64,000 nt of DNA from Gammaproteobacteria bacterium UBA2679 (lineage in GTDB: Bacteria > Pseudomonadota > Gammaproteobacteria > Pseudomonadales > Oleiphilaceae): assembly GCA_002354735.1 (NCBI GenBank), contig DEMD01000015.1, positions 333,304 to 397,303 on the forward strand, read 5' to 3'. Shown piece after piece: positions 25,629 through 35,346 of this stretch; the first letter of the stretch is position 1, and every line of letters begins with the position of its first letter. Position numbers and translations under genes: made by a program. The notes under the pieces were generated by a model, which was not told the DNA's origin, did no database searches, and saw only the letters and a program-made list of their open reading frames with translations.

Positions 25629-28385
25629 TTGAGTGCCAAGACGGGCAGCATTTCCTCCGCCGCTCCCCCGGTTAAGGCTTATCTCGCGGCTATTCTCGTG
25701 GGCTGCGTGGTGCTGTTGCTCTGGTTCGCCGGAGCGTTTGAACGTGCTGAAAACAACTTGCGCGATCGCTATGTTTCCGCACTCGTCGAAGCAGTCCATA
25801 GTGAATTCGTTATTGTCGAAATCGACGCTACCAGTATAGGCAAGATCGGTCGATGGCCTTGGTCGCGTGAGCTTTATGCCGAAGCGGCCGACGTGCTCGG
25901 AAAAGCGGAAATCCGTTCTCTGAGTATCGATATCGATCTCAGCGCAAGAGCTCTGAAAGAGGACGATGAAGTACTGGATGTCGCACTGGAGCGACTCTCT
26001 CGCCACGCAGAAATTCGCTTGCCTACCTTTCTCCAGCACAGTTCTCTGACCAATCGCGCATTGATCCTGCGGTCGCCACTCGAAGATTTTGCCGATAGCG
26101 TGGAAAGCGTTTCCGTCAATATGCAACCCGAGCGCGACGGCCTGGTGCGCTTCCTGACGATGGGCTTCCGGTGGGAAGGCCGTTTCTACCCCAGTGCCTG
26201 GAACGTTATGGCAGGTAACCTGACTCAGGCTACCTGGATCGATTTCAGTATTGCACCCGAGTCCTTTACCTACGTCAGCTTCGTTGATCTTATCGATGAG
26301 AAGGTAGATCCGGCCTTGCTGCGTGGACGTGACATTATCATCGGATCGACGGCTATCGAGCTTGGTGACACCCTGGCGGTGCCGGTCTACCAGGTGCTGC
26401 CAGGCGTGGTCATTCAGGCGCTGGGAGCGGAAACGCTCAAGCGCGGGGGGCTGTACAGGCTTGGCGACACCATGAATTTTCTGCTGGTGATATTCTCGTG
26501 GATTATTGCCGCCCTTACGCTGGTGCGACTGAGCTGGCAGCGCAGCCTCCAACTGCTGCTGGGCCTGGGCCTTGTGTTCGTCGGTGGTGCGATCGTCAGC
26601 TACAAGTACGCCGCTCTGATGATCGACGTGGTCACGCCGCTGCTCATGTGGCTCAGCGTCTTCGTCGGTGTCAATATTGCGCGCCTCGATGCTGAAAGCG
26701 TGGAGCGACTCTGGCTACAGATCAGCCTGCGGGACAATCAGAAACTGCTCGATCTCATCGTTGGTACGGCGAACGACAGCATCATCTGCGTGAACGCAGG
26801 CGGTATCATCACCCGCGTCAACCCCGCTGCACAGCAGCTTTGCCAGTCGGATGAGCGTTCGCTGCTGGGCACCTCCATCTTTCATAGCCTGCCTGCCGTT
26901 ACCCGCGATATTGCCCGTCTGCCAACCCAGCCTTTCGACACCTTGCTGGTGCAGGCCAGTTCGATTTCAATTCCGGTTCAGGCAACCGTAAGTCGCGTAG
27001 ATCTGTCGAGCGAACCTCTGTTCACGCTGCTCTTGCGCGATATGCGAGAGCGCGTAGCACGTGAGCAATTCCTGCAATATCAGGCGGATCATGACAAGCT
27101 GACGGGGCTGTTGAACAGGGCTGCCCTGTTCCGCCAGATGGATAGGGATCTTGAGGTCCAGCAGTCAGGATTCCTGGTCACAGTGGATATCGATTATTTC
27201 AGGGAGGTCAACGACACCTACGGGCACATCGTCGGAGACAGCCTGCTCTATGTTGTTGGGCAACGACTGGTCGATCAGACTGCGACCATGGGCATCGTAG
27301 CCAGAGTCGGCGGTAACGATTTTGCCATCTGGTGTGCTGGTGCAGACTTTGCCCAGGGCGGCGAAACATTCTGCCAGTCCTTGCTGGATATGCTCGAAAG
27401 CAAGTTCGAGCTGGATGGCAGCCAGGGTATGGCATTGAGTATTTCAGCTACGGTGGGTATTTCGGAAAAAACCCCTCGTGAGCGAGAAGACGCTGAAAGC
27501 CTGCTTCGAAAAGCCGGCGATGCCCTGTTGATGGCGAGACGAGCCGGTCACGCCATGCGCCGATATAGCGATGTGGACCAGCAGGCAGCCAGCCGTAGGC
27601 TGGAACTCGTGCCCGCTATCCGCACAGCCATACTTCAGAACGAAATGAAGCTTGTGTACCAGCCAAAAGTTGATCTGCATTCATTCGATATCTACGGCAC
27701 GGAGGCGCTGCTGAGGTGGCCGCGCAAAAACGGCGCCGTTGTGGGCGTAGACACACTCATCGAGGTGGCAGAAAACTCCAGGCAGATTGCACCGCTAACT
27801 GCCTGGGTAGTCGAATCGATCCTCGCCAATGAAGCTGAGTGGGAGCGAGCCAGTCTGCCGAGGCATATCGCCATCAATCTTTCGGCCCGCCTGTTCGTGG
27901 AAAAGAATTTCATAGCCGGCCTGAAAGATTTGCTCGCTTCGTCGAGCGGCTACTATCAGTTTGAAATGGAAATGACCGAAACAGCTCTCGCTGCCAATCC
28001 GCAACAGGCCTTGGGTCTCATCACCGAGCTGCTCGATAGTGGCATGTCGCTCGCCATCGATGATTATGGCACTGGCTACTCATCGCTGGCCTATCTCCGC
28101 GATCTTCGTGCAAACGTACTCAAGATCGACAAATCGTTTATAACGGGCATCGACAAGCGGGAAGAAAGCCAGGTTATCGTGCAGTCGACCATCCGTATGG
28201 CGCATGACCTGGGCTTGAAAGTGGTGGCCGAAGGCATTGAGACCATGGCTGATCAGGCTTTTCTGTGCCGGGCTGGCTGCGATATTGGTCAGGGCTACTT
28301 CTATGGCAGGCCAATGACACAGGCCGATCTGGCGATCTGGTGTGAGCACTGGCGCCAGCGCGATCGGATCGTGCGCCAGGGATGA
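25629..28385 (+). CDS. CHASE2-PAS-GGDEF-EAL membrane c-di-GMP protein
   Basis: A 918-residue inner-membrane signalling protein. TM1 is about residues 18-37, then a periplasmic CHASE2 sensor domain (about 40-275), a block of two or three helices (about 280-350), a PAS domain (about 370-480), a GGDEF domain (about 485-650) and an EAL domain (about 665-910). The GGDEF motif is G-G-N-D-F at residues 561-565, an unusual active-site form, and no RxxD inhibitory site precedes it. The EAL domain is intact: E692-A-L, N-L-S-A-R-L-F, E-M-T-E-T-A-L, I-D-D-Y-G-T-G-Y-S-S-L, K in L-K-I-D-K-S-F, and A-E-G-I-E-T. So it probably degrades c-di-GMP. The start is a TTG, the only usable codon after an in-frame TAG. 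It lies 24 bases after the twin FecR genes, so is in their operon. Confidence 0.9.
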   Translation: MSAKTGSISSAAPPVKAYLAAILVGCVVLLLWFAGAFERAENNLRDRYVSALVEAVHSEFVIVEIDATSIGKIGRWPWSRELYAEAADVLGKAEIRSLSIDIDLSARALKEDDEVLDVALERLSRHAEIRLPTFLQHSSLTNRALILRSPLEDFADSVESVSVNMQPERDGLVRFLTMGFRWEGRFYPSAWNVMAGNLTQATWIDFSIAPESFTYVSFVDLIDEKVDPALLRGRDIIIGSTAIELGDTLAVPVYQVLPGVVIQALGAETLKRGGLYRLGDTMNFLLVIFSWIIAALTLVRLSWQRSLQLLLGLGLVFVGGAIVSYKYAALMIDVVTPLLMWLSVFVGVNIARLDAESVERLWLQISLRDNQKLLDLIVGTANDSIICVNAGGIITRVNPAAQQLCQSDERSLLGTSIFHSLPAVTRDIARLPTQPFDTLLVQASSISIPVQATVSRVDLSSEPLFTLLLRDMRERVAREQFLQYQADHDKLTGLLNRAALFRQMDRDLEVQQSGFLVTVDIDYFREVNDTYGHIVGDSLLYVVGQRLVDQTATMGIVARVGGNDFAIWCAGADFAQGGETFCQSLLDMLESKFELDGSQGMALSISATVGISEKTPREREDAESLLRKAGDALLMARRAGHAMRRYSDVDQQAASRRLELVPAIRTAILQNEMKLVYQPKVDLHSFDIYGTEALLRWPRKNGAVVGVDTLIEVAENSRQIAPLTAWVVESILANEAEWERASLPRHIAINLSARLFVEKNFIAGLKDLLASSSGYYQFEMEMTETALAANPQQALGLITELLDSGMSLAIDDYGTGYSSLAYLRDLRANVLKIDKSFITGIDKREESQVIVQSTIRMAHDLGLKVVAEGIETMADQAFLCRAGCDIGQGYFYGRPMTQADLAIWCEHWRQRDRIVRQG

Positions 28386-28480
28386 GCTGGCCTGATTGCT
28401 GAACGAGGACCGTTACAACGCTCGCAAGTCGCGGTAGAGTAGCGCAAGATTCGTGCAGAGTCAGATCCGAGGGAACACCA

Positions 28481-29014
28481 ATGTTGCAAATGCTGCGTTT
28501 TCATTGCACCCAGCTTCTGGGCCTCTTCCTGTTGCTTGTCCAGGCCAGCCTATTGGCAATGCCTGCCTACTCCGCTGATATGACGGTTGATGGCCTGCTG
28601 GAGAATCATGCCGGCAGTAAGCGTCCCGTGCTTATCTTCGGAGCCGATATCGACGACAAGGCGGTTGCGCAGATCGGTGCACTGTGGTCGAAGCGGCCAG
28701 AATTGGTCGAGCGGGACATGCTTATCGTGCGGGTGCAGCCCAGGCAGGTCGTCGTACAGCGCACGGGCAGGCATGGCGATGGAAGTAACAAGGACGTCCA
28801 GACCTACGAAGATCCAGCGCTCGCCAAGGCTTTCAGGGCGCGTTATAAAGTCGAAGATGATGACTTTACCGTTGTGCTGATTGGTAAGGATGGTACGGAA
28901 AAAGGGCGCTCCGATCAGGTTCTCAAGGCTGCTGACATCTTCGAACTCATCGACAGCATGTCCATGCGACAACAGGAAATAAGCCAGGAGGCTGGCTCAG
29001 CCAACGGCTCTTAA
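28481..29014 (+). CDS. DUF4174 exported protein
   Basis: A 177-residue protein with signal peptide (about 1-31, cleavage near Y-S-A) and a DUF4174-like domain (about 35-165). That domain has a thioredoxin-like strand order: R-P-V-L-I-F-G-A, a middle E-R-D-M-L-I-V-R-V and D-F-T-V-V-L-I-G-K-D-G. No Cys pair is present, so it would not be a thiol oxidoreductase. The function of DUF4174 is unknown. GAGGGAA lies before the ATG. It is 95 bases after the CHASE2 gene, so it may be the last gene of that operon. Its stop shares the bases TTAA with the convergent phnP stop. Confidence 0.7.
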   Translation: MLQMLRFHCTQLLGLFLLLVQASLLAMPAYSADMTVDGLLENHAGSKRPVLIFGADIDDKAVAQIGALWSKRPELVERDMLIVRVQPRQVVVQRTGRHGDGSNKDVQTYEDPALAKAFRARYKVEDDDFTVVLIGKDGTEKGRSDQVLKAADIFELIDSMSMRQQEISQEAGSANGS

Positions 29015-29799
29015 CTGGCAGATGCCGCAGAAAGATCCAGAACCTGCCCGTCCTGAGCGATTCGCACATTCGCCGGCAGCGAAGGTCGATTCATCAGATA
29101 CTCATCGAGTTCATGGCCTATATGGGTGAGGAACGCCTGCTCTGGCTGTATGGCGTCGATCAACCCGAGTGCGATAGTCAGGTCATTGTGATTTCGCGGG
29201 TCTGGTCTGGGCGGGTGGCTGCAATCCAGTATCATCACATCCGGCTGGTTCGCCATCAGGAAGCCTTTTGTGTCCGCGGGCAGTCCAAGGGTGTCGGTGA
29301 GATAGGCTAGTCGGCGACCATCACTGCCGTCAGTCCAGTTGTGAAACAGGTAGCCGAGCGTTGGTTTGGAGTGATTCAGGGGCAGCGCGGTCACCTCGAA
29401 TGGACCCAGTCGACGAGCCTCGAAAGGTCGAAGCGGAGCCTGGAATTTGAGCACACCAGGGTGCTTGAAGAGATCGTCGCAGCCTTGAGGGTCATCGGGC
29501 CCGTGAACAGGAATTTCGCAGTTCTTTCCCCAGCGCAAGTGGAACAGGCCCATCACATGATCCATGTGATAGTGAGTCAGCATGATGGCGCTGATATCAG
29601 CAGGGGCGTACCGCTGGCACAAGTCGGGCTGGCCAGCATCGATCAACAGACGGTACGTATCGGTTTCCAACACGGCGCTACAAGCGCCTCTGCAGTAGCT
29701 GCTGTCGCGGCGGGCTCTTTCACACGCTGCGCAGACGCAGCCCCACACGGGCACAGTGCGTGCGTTGCCAGTACCGTTGAATCTGAACAGGCTGCTCAT
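29011..29799 (-). CDS. phnP: Phosphonate metabolism phosphodiesterase PhnP
   Basis: A 262-residue metallo-beta-lactamase-fold enzyme that opens the 1,2-cyclic ribose phosphate made by C-P lyase. The metal motif is L-T-H-Y-H-M-D-H, with further metal ligands in D-C-S-H-P and T-H-I-G-H. The N-terminal Cys-rich region G-C-V-C-A-A-C-x-x-A-R is the extra zinc site known in PhnP. Its ATG overlaps the phnN stop (ATGA). It is last in the phn operon. phnO, found before phnP in E. coli, is absent. Confidence 0.94.
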   Translation of the reverse strand: MSSLFRFNGTGNARTVPVWGCVCAACERARRDSSYCRGACSAVLETDTYRLLIDAGQPDLCQRYAPADISAIMLTHYHMDHVMGLFHLRWGKNCEIPVHGPDDPQGCDDLFKHPGVLKFQAPLRPFEARRLGPFEVTALPLNHSKPTLGYLFHNWTDGSDGRRLAYLTDTLGLPADTKGFLMANQPDVMILDCSHPPRPDPRNHNDLTIALGLIDAIQPEQAFLTHIGHELDEYLMNRPSLPANVRIAQDGQVLDLSAASAS

Positions 29800-30404
29800 G
29801 ATGTGCCCGGATTTGTTCGAGAATAGCTACTTATCAGGTCCAGCAACTGGAGCACTGCCGATTCAGTATCGTCATCATTGTTGATCCAGACAGCGTTCGC
29901 AGGAATATCTGACCGCATGGCGCCGGCCCGAGCCACGCGGCGGTCAATTTCCTCTGTCGACTCCCTGCCGCGCTCGGTGAGCCTCGTTTCGAGCTTTTCC
30001 GCGCTGACATCAATCACGACTGGCACCAGTCTCTCACCATATTGTCGTGCGGCTTCGTTCGCGTAGGCTCGCGAACCGTTCATCAGCACATGTGAGCCAC
30101 TGGACAGCCAGTGATCTATCTCCTGACCAACGCCATACCAGTAACCATTGGCTTTCCAGCTCATGGCAAAGGCCCCGAGCGCCTTGCGGCGGAGAAACTC
30201 GCTCTGAGACAGAAAGATATGGTTTTCACCTTTCAATTCGGGCGGACGCGTGATGTATCGATGAGCAACGAGGCAGGGCAGTTGATCGAGTCGCGGTCTT
30301 GTCAGCCTCAGCAGGGTGTCCTTGCCTGAACCTGATGCGCCCATAACGTAGAACAGACGGGAAAGCGATACCGCTTGCTGCACTGTCGACCTCGCATTGC
30401 TCAT
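29796..30404 (-). CDS. phnN: Ribose 1,5-bisphosphate phosphokinase PhnN
   Basis: A 202-residue kinase of the guanylate-kinase fold that phosphorylates ribose 1,5-bisphosphate to PRPP, the last step linking C-P lyase to nucleotide synthesis. P-loop is M-G-A-S-G-S-G-K-D near residue 20. The ATG at 30404 has AAGGAAGCAGG upstream, putting the P-loop at the usual distance from the N-terminus; the frame stays open upstream with an ATG at 30473 and a possible start at 30500, which is less likely. There is a 68-base gap after phnM, the only large one between phnG and phnP. ATGA overlap with phnP. Confidence 0.93.
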   Translation of the reverse strand: MSNARSTVQQAVSLSRLFYVMGASGSGKDTLLRLTRPRLDQLPCLVAHRYITRPPELKGENHIFLSQSEFLRRKALGAFAMSWKANGYWYGVGQEIDHWLSSGSHVLMNGSRAYANEAARQYGERLVPVVIDVSAEKLETRLTERGRESTEEIDRRVARAGAMRSDIPANAVWINNDDDTESAVLQLLDLISSYSRTNPGTS

Positions 30405-30472
30405 GCGCCTGCTTCCTTGCTGCACCGCAGGTGAAGAAAGGCTACGGCTGTGTAATAGCTGTTCGTGAGGCA

Positions 30473-31675
30473 TCAGAAAACCCGCGTACCTTTGCTCCAT
30501 ACCGAACGAATGAGCGGTTGTGACTGACGTTCGGTCACAAGCAAGAGATCGGCTCGCTTGCCCACGCTAATGCTGCCCCGGTCGCTCAGACCCACGCTTG
30601 CGGCAGGGGCTGCCGAGACCGTTGCAACGGCTCGACACAGATCGTAGTCATTGGACTGCATTCTCGCCAACAGGAAGGCCCCATCAAGCAGACTGGACGG
30701 ATAATAGTCAGAAGAGAGTATGTCGAGCAGACCTTCGGTAGCAAGTGTGGCCGCCGCAATGTTGCCCGAGTGTGAGCCGCCGCGCACGATGTTCGGCGCG
30801 CCCATGAGCACCTTCAATCCAAGGTCATTTGAAGTCTGCGCGGCTTCGAGTGTCGTTGGAAACTCTGCTATACGCATACCGTAGTAGGCGGACTCGGCAA
30901 CGTGCTCGATCGTTGCGTCATCGTGGCTCGCAAGCGGGATTTCGCGCTCGTGACAGATCTCGGCAATGGCCTTGCGGTAGCGGTCACTGTAGCGACGGCT
31001 CCACTCGATGCGTTCATCTATGAACTTCTCCATGTCGCTACCCTTGATACCATGCTTACCGCCGTAGTATTCCCGGTACTTGTCTACATTCACGAACTGT
31101 CTCTGCCCCGGGGAGTGGTCCATGATTGATACCAGTCTCAGGGCATCCTCGTTCATCAGGGTGGAAAACATATCCAGCGCTTCGGGATGACTGACTTCAC
31201 AGCGAAGATGCAGAAAGTGTTCTGCACGTTGCATGCCTTGCTCACGGGCTTTCGCAAGCGCCTTAATCATGATGCTGAGGTTTTCCACTCGAGTACTGCC
31301 TGCGATGATGTCGCCTACTGAAATCGCATCGAACACCGTAGTGATGCCGGAGGCGACAATCTGCGCGTCATGGGTAACGACAGCAGAACTTGCCGGCCAG
31401 CTAACGCCTGGTCTGGGTGCGAAGTACTTTTCGAGATTGTCGGTGTGCAGTTCGACGAGGCCAGGCAGGAGCCAGGCGCCCTCGCAGTCAATCGCGCCTG
31501 GTGAGCTGACTGCACCACGGTCGACATTGGTTATCAAGCCATTGTTTACTTCGATACTGCCCGAGAAACACTCGGTTTCGGTCACAACCATTGCGTTTGT
31601 CAGCACAAATGCGTTGCGCGCGAGCAGGTCGGGTATGGCTTTTGGTGCTCCGTTTGCAGTTAGCACGGCATTCAT
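30473..31675 (-). CDS. phnM: Alpha-D-ribose 1-methylphosphonate 5-triphosphate diphosphatase PhnM
   Basis: A 400-residue amidohydrolase-superfamily enzyme that removes pyrophosphate from the triphosphate intermediate, giving ribose 1-methylphosphonate 5-phosphate for PhnJ. Metal ligands are visible in L-V-E-L-H-T-D-N (PhnM has this instead of the HxH motif), the L-A-S-H-D-D motif and [14 protein letters not shown] overlap with phnL, so co-translated. Full length compared with E. coli PhnM (378). Confidence 0.96.
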   Translation of the reverse strand: MNAVLTANGAPKAIPDLLARNAFVLTNAMVVTETECFSGSIEVNNGLITNVDRGAVSSPGAIDCEGAWLLPGLVELHTDNLEKYFAPRPGVSWPASSAVVTHDAQIVASGITTVFDAISVGDIIAGSTRVENLSIMIKALAKAREQGMQRAEHFLHLRCEVSHPEALDMFSTLMNEDALRLVSIMDHSPGQRQFVNVDKYREYYGGKHGIKGSDMEKFIDERIEWSRRYSDRYRKAIAEICHEREIPLASHDDATIEHVAESAYYGMRIAEFPTTLEAAQTSNDLGLKVLMGAPNIVRGGSHSGNIAAATLATEGLLDILSSDYYPSSLLDGAFLLARMQSNDYDLCRAVATVSAAPAASVGLSDRGSISVGKRADLLLVTERQSQPLIRSVWSKGTRVF

Positions 31676-32466
31676 ACGAGTTTCTCCATTGACTGTAGCG
31701 GTGTCCTGTCGCGTACTGCTTGCTGTCCTTTGCTGCTTTCCTGCATCGGGATGAGACGGTCCGCGACACGCTCCCGCATCGCACGGTCATGGAAGATACC
31801 CACGATGGCCGCCCCACGATCGCGGGCTGCTTCGATGAGAGCCATGACAACTGCACAGTTGTCGGCATCAAGCGATGCGGTTGGCTCATCTAGCAGCAGC
31901 ACTGGATAGTCAGCCATGAAGCCGCGCGCGATGTTGATGCGCTGCTGCTCACCGCCAGAGAAGGTCGAAGGTGCCAGCTGCCAGATACGCTCCGGAATAT
32001 TGAGTTGCCGCAGAAGTGCCTCTGCACGGGGTTTTACAGTTTCTATGGGCAAGCCAATCAGACGCGCCGGCTCCATCACGACTTCGAGGGCGCTCACGCG
32101 CGGTATGACTCGGAGGAACTGGCTGACATAGCCAACGATCTGTCGACGCAACGCCAGAATTTCTCTTGGCGAGGCCTGAATGACGTCCAGCGTCTTACCG
32201 GCTGACGAAATCAAGATGCTGCCAGCGTCCGCCTTGTAATTCCCGTAGAGGGTTCGCAGCAGCGTGCTTTTGCCTGCCCCCGAGTGGCCGTCGAGCACGA
32301 CGCATTCTCCAGCGCAGACCTCAAAGCTGATTTCATTGAGCACATCGATGACGACCCCACCCTGGTTGTGCAGGGTGAATGTCTTGGTCAGTTTATCAAC
32401 CTGTACGCTTACTGGTCGTTCGCTCGGCATAGGGGCGCTCCGGTTATCGATTGGGGAGATATTCAT
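31672..32466 (-). CDS. phnL: C-P lyase complex ABC-type protein PhnL
   Basis: A 264-residue ABC-ATPase-like subunit associated with the C-P lyase core. Walker A is G-H-S-G-A-G-K-S, the signature F-S-G-G-E-Q-Q-R, Walker B V-L-L-L-D-E-P, and the H-loop G-I-F-H-D. It has no membrane partner; with PhnK it is thought to remodel or energise the PhnGHIJ complex. ATGA overlaps on both sides (phnK and phnM). The first 25 residues are a hydrophilic extension. Confidence 0.95.
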   Translation of the reverse strand: MNISPIDNRSAPMPSERPVSVQVDKLTKTFTLHNQGGVVIDVLNEISFEVCAGECVVLDGHSGAGKSTLLRTLYGNYKADAGSILISSAGKTLDVIQASPREILALRRQIVGYVSQFLRVIPRVSALEVVMEPARLIGLPIETVKPRAEALLRQLNIPERIWQLAPSTFSGGEQQRINIARGFMADYPVLLLDEPTASLDADNCAVVMALIEAARDRGAAIVGIFHDRAMRERVADRLIPMQESSKGQQAVRDRTPLQSMEKLV

Positions 32467-33278
32467 GGCGTCAGCACCGATGACACGAGCAGCTGGCTGT
32501 AAGGATGCTGTGGATCATCGAGTATCTGATCGGTCAGGCCGTGCTCGACGAGTTCACCGTCTTTCATGACGAGCAGGCGGTGCGAAAGCAGCCTTGCAAC
32601 AGCGAGATCATGTGTGACCAGCACCACCGCGAGCCCGAGTTCAGCGACCAGGTTGCGCAGCAGGTCCAGCAAACGGGCCTGAACCGAAACATCGAGACCA
32701 CCGGTCGGTTCGTCCATGAACATCAGGCGAGGATGTGTGACAAGGTTTCGGGCGATCTGCAGGCGCTGTTGCATGCCGCCAGAAAATGACGTGGGCTTGT
32801 CGTTGACACGCGTTGCGTCAATCTCGACTTCACCAAGCCAGGCTTTGCTTGCGTCGTGCAACTTACCAAAGTGGCGTAGACCCGTTGCCATCAGACGTTC
32901 ACCGATGTTGGCACCGGCGCTCACGTTCATGCGCAGACCGTCACTGGGGTGCTGATGTACGAGGCCCCAATCGCTGCGCTGCAATTCGCGACGGAATCTC
33001 TCGCATACTTCGTATACATTCACCGTGCTCAGGTCTTCTTTCCGGTAGATGATCGCGCCGGTCTGTGGCTCGAGCTGACCTGATAGACATTTCAGCAGTG
33101 TCGATTTGCCGGAGCCGGATTCGCCGACGATACCGAGCACCTCGCCCTGGTAGAGGGCGAAAGACACGTCGTCGATACCTCGGCCATTGGCATATCGCAT
33201 GCTCAGCCCCGAGACTGTGAGTAAGGGCAGTTCGCTTGCGCTGAAGTGATCAGTCGGCATCATGTTGGGCTGGTTCAT
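32463..33278 (-). CDS. phnK: C-P lyase complex ABC-type protein PhnK
   Basis: A 271-residue ABC-ATPase-like protein that docks to the C-P lyase core on PhnJ. Walker A is G-E-S-G-S-G-K-S, Q-loop V-H-Q-H-P, signature F-S-G-G-M-Q-Q-R, Walker B L-M-F-M-D-E-P and H-loop V-T-H-D. The N-terminal 18 residues are an extension. ATGA overlap with both neighbours. Distinguished from PhnL by order and by the dipeptide-importer-like helical domain. Confidence 0.95.
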   Translation of the reverse strand: MNQPNMMPTDHFSASELPLLTVSGLSMRYANGRGIDDVSFALYQGEVLGIVGESGSGKSTLLKCLSGQLEPQTGAIIYRKEDLSTVNVYEVCERFRRELQRSDWGLVHQHPSDGLRMNVSAGANIGERLMATGLRHFGKLHDASKAWLGEVEIDATRVNDKPTSFSGGMQQRLQIARNLVTHPRLMFMDEPTGGLDVSVQARLLDLLRNLVAELGLAVVLVTHDLAVARLLSHRLLVMKDGELVEHGLTDQILDDPQHPYSQLLVSSVLTP

Positions 33279-34147
33279 GCGCTGGTCTCCAGGGGCATGT
33301 TGCTGCGACAGTAATCGGTATCTGAGCAGACGAAAATTCGCTTGCCAGCATCGTCAACCACTACTTCGTCGAGGAAGGTTTCGTGGGAGCCGCAGAATTC
33401 ACAATGCTGCGTCCAGGTTTGCACTTCGAACGGGTGATCTTCAAAGTCGAGACTGCGCACTTTGGTGTAGGGCGGCACAGCATAAATCCGTTTCTCCCGG
33501 CCCGCTCCGAACAGCTGAAGCGCTGGACTGTTGTCCAGCTTCGGGTTGTCGAACTTCGGGATCGGTGAAGGGTCCATGATATAGTGCCCGTTGACCCGAA
33601 CCGGATAGGCGTAGGTCGTGGCGATATGACCGTGGTGAGCAATGTCTTCATAGAGCTTGATATGCATCACGCCGTACTCACGGAGCGCATGCATGGTGCG
33701 GGTCTCGCTTTCCCTCGGCTCGATGAAGCGCAGTGGCTCTGGAATGGGCACTTGAAACACGATGATCTGACCGGCCTTCAGTGGCGTTTCCGGAATGCGA
33801 TGGCGGGTCTGGATAACGCTCGCGTCGGTGGTGCGCTCAGTGGTTTCGACGCCGGTAGTCCGAGCGAAGAACCGCCGGATGCTTACGGCGTTAGTTGTGT
33901 CGTCGGCGCCCTGGTCGATCACCTTGAGCACATCATTGATTCCAATGATCGCAGCGGTAACCTGAATGCCGCCCGTGCCCCAACCGTAGGGTAGAGGCAT
34001 TTCGCGTCCGGCGAACGGCACCTGGTAGCCGGGAACTGCGACGGCTTTCAGCAGCGCACGGCGCAACATGCGTTTTGTCTGCTCATCGAGATAGGCGAAA
34101 TTGTAGCCGGCGTCGCTATTGACGTGGGCAGAAGTGTGGCTCGTCAT
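33275..34147 (-). CDS. phnJ: C-P lyase radical SAM subunit PhnJ
   Basis: A 290-residue radical SAM enzyme that breaks the carbon-phosphorus bond, releasing methane and ribose cyclic phosphate from methylphosphonate. The atypical Cys cluster is in the C-terminal third: C-E-F-C-G-S followed by V-C-S-D-T-D-Y-C. Three of these bind the [4Fe-4S] cluster and a further one is the catalytic thiyl Cys. The N-terminal N-F-A-Y-L-D-E-Q-T-K-R and G-W-G-T-G-G-I-Q-V-T segments are diagnostic. ATGA overlaps on both sides. Confidence 0.97.
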   Translation of the reverse strand: MTSHTSAHVNSDAGYNFAYLDEQTKRMLRRALLKAVAVPGYQVPFAGREMPLPYGWGTGGIQVTAAIIGINDVLKVIDQGADDTTNAVSIRRFFARTTGVETTERTTDASVIQTRHRIPETPLKAGQIIVFQVPIPEPLRFIEPRESETRTMHALREYGVMHIKLYEDIAHHGHIATTYAYPVRVNGHYIMDPSPIPKFDNPKLDNSPALQLFGAGREKRIYAVPPYTKVRSLDFEDHPFEVQTWTQHCEFCGSHETFLDEVVVDDAGKRIFVCSDTDYCRSNMPLETSA

Positions 34148-35346
34148 TGTTGTGGCTCCGTCAGTACAGCTTCTGGTCTACTGTGCCGTCCGCGATAAGT
34201 CTGTGCATCAGCTTCGGCCTGTACAGCCTGTGCCGCTTTGCGATCCTCATATTCAGCTCGCAACCGCCTTAGCAGCACCAGTTCAGACTGGAAGTCGACG
34301 TAGTGCGGTAGTTTTAGATGAGAGACGAATCCGGAAGCGTCGAGATTGTCACAGTGGGCCAGCACGAACTCTTCATCCTGCGCTGGTGACTCGGCTGTCT
34401 CGCCAAGCTCCCTGGCCCGCAGTGAGCGGTCAACCAGCGCCATCGCCATTGCCTTGCGCTCGCTTCGGCCGAATACGAGCCCATAGCCGCGGGTAAAGCG
34501 CGGCTTGCTGATGCCATCTCCGGCGAACTGGTTGATCATGTCGCACTCTGTTACTTCGATATCGCCGATGACCACCGGGAAGCCGAGCTCCTCCGGCACG
34601 ATCTCGACAGCGACATCGCCACTCCTGATCTCTCCGGCAAAGGGATGGTTACGACCGTAGCCGCGCTGGGTGGAGTAGGCGAGTGCGAGCAGGAAGCCTT
34701 CATCGCCGCGGGCCAGCGCCTGCAGCCGAACGTCGCGTGGGGCAGGAAAACTCAAGGGATCCCTCGTGAGATCCCCGGGTACTTCAAGCTCATCGCTCAC
34801 ACCCTGCCTTGAAGAGGCCGCTTCAATCAGTCCCTCTCGATTCAGTAGTTCAAGGATTTTTGGACAAGGCTCGAGGACAGTATCCGCCAGTGACGCAGAC
34901 GGGATGCCGGCGTCGATAGAGCTGGCCTCAGCTTCGGCATCCGCCAGCAGCGTGAAGTCGAGTAGTCTGTGGGTATAATCGTAGGTTGGCCCGAGCACCT
35001 GACCCCCCGGAAGATCCTTGAAGCTGGCGGAGATTCGGCGGCGGACACTCATGTCGCTGCTCTCTACCGGCTTCGTGCCGTAGAGCCTCGGCAGGGTGCT
35101 GCGGTAGGCCCTGAGCAGGAAGACGGCTTCTATCGTATCGCCGCTCGCCTGCTTCAAGGCCAATGCTGCCAGCTCAGGATCGTAGAGAGAGCCTTCCGTC
35201 ATTACCCGATCGACTGCCAGGCCAAGCTGCGCGCGAATCTGATCCACCTGCAGCGGCGGGACACTGCGATCGCCACGACGCTTATCAGCCAGCCAGGTGT
35301 GAGCGGCATCGATGGCCTGTTCGCCACCTTTCACTGCGACGTACAT
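34144..35346 (-). CDS. phnI: C-P lyase core subunit PhnI
   Basis: A 400-residue nucleosidase that, with PhnGHL, moves the phosphonate onto C1' of ATP ribose and displaces adenine. The N-terminal M-Y-V-A-V-K-G-G-E-Q-A-I-D is the standard PhnI start and has GAAGGAAA upstream; a start at 35367 is rejected. Conserved internal segments include D-Y-T-H-R-L-L-D-F-T and Q-R-G-Y-G-R-N-H-P-F-A-G-E-I-R. It overlaps the end of phnH by 16 bases. The C-terminal about 40 residues extend past the core. Confidence 0.97.
   Translation of the reverse strand: MYVAVKGGEQAIDAAHTWLADKRRGDRSVPPLQVDQIRAQLGLAVDRVMTEGSLYDPELAALALKQASGDTIEAVFLLRAYRSTLPRLYGTKPVESSDMSVRRRISASFKDLPGGQVLGPTYDYTHRLLDFTLLADAEAEASSIDAGIPSASLADTVLEPCPKILELLNREGLIEAASSRQGVSDELEVPGDLTRDPLSFPAPRDVRLQALARGDEGFLLALAYSTQRGYGRNHPFAGEIRSGDVAVEIVPEELGFPVVIGDIEVTECDMINQFAGDGISKPRFTRGYGLVFGRSERKAMAMALVDRSLRARELGETAESPAQDEEFVLAHCDNLDASGFVSHLKLPHYVDFQSELVLLRRLRAEYEDRKAAQAVQAEADAQTYRGRHSRPEAVLTEPQQ

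Noticed and set aside
25338..26552. 404-residue open frame antisense to the FecR2 tail and CHASE2 gene
   Set aside because: It is the mirror of repetitive and coding DNA; the plus-strand genes have clear domains and the antisense protein has a repetitive composition with no known motif.
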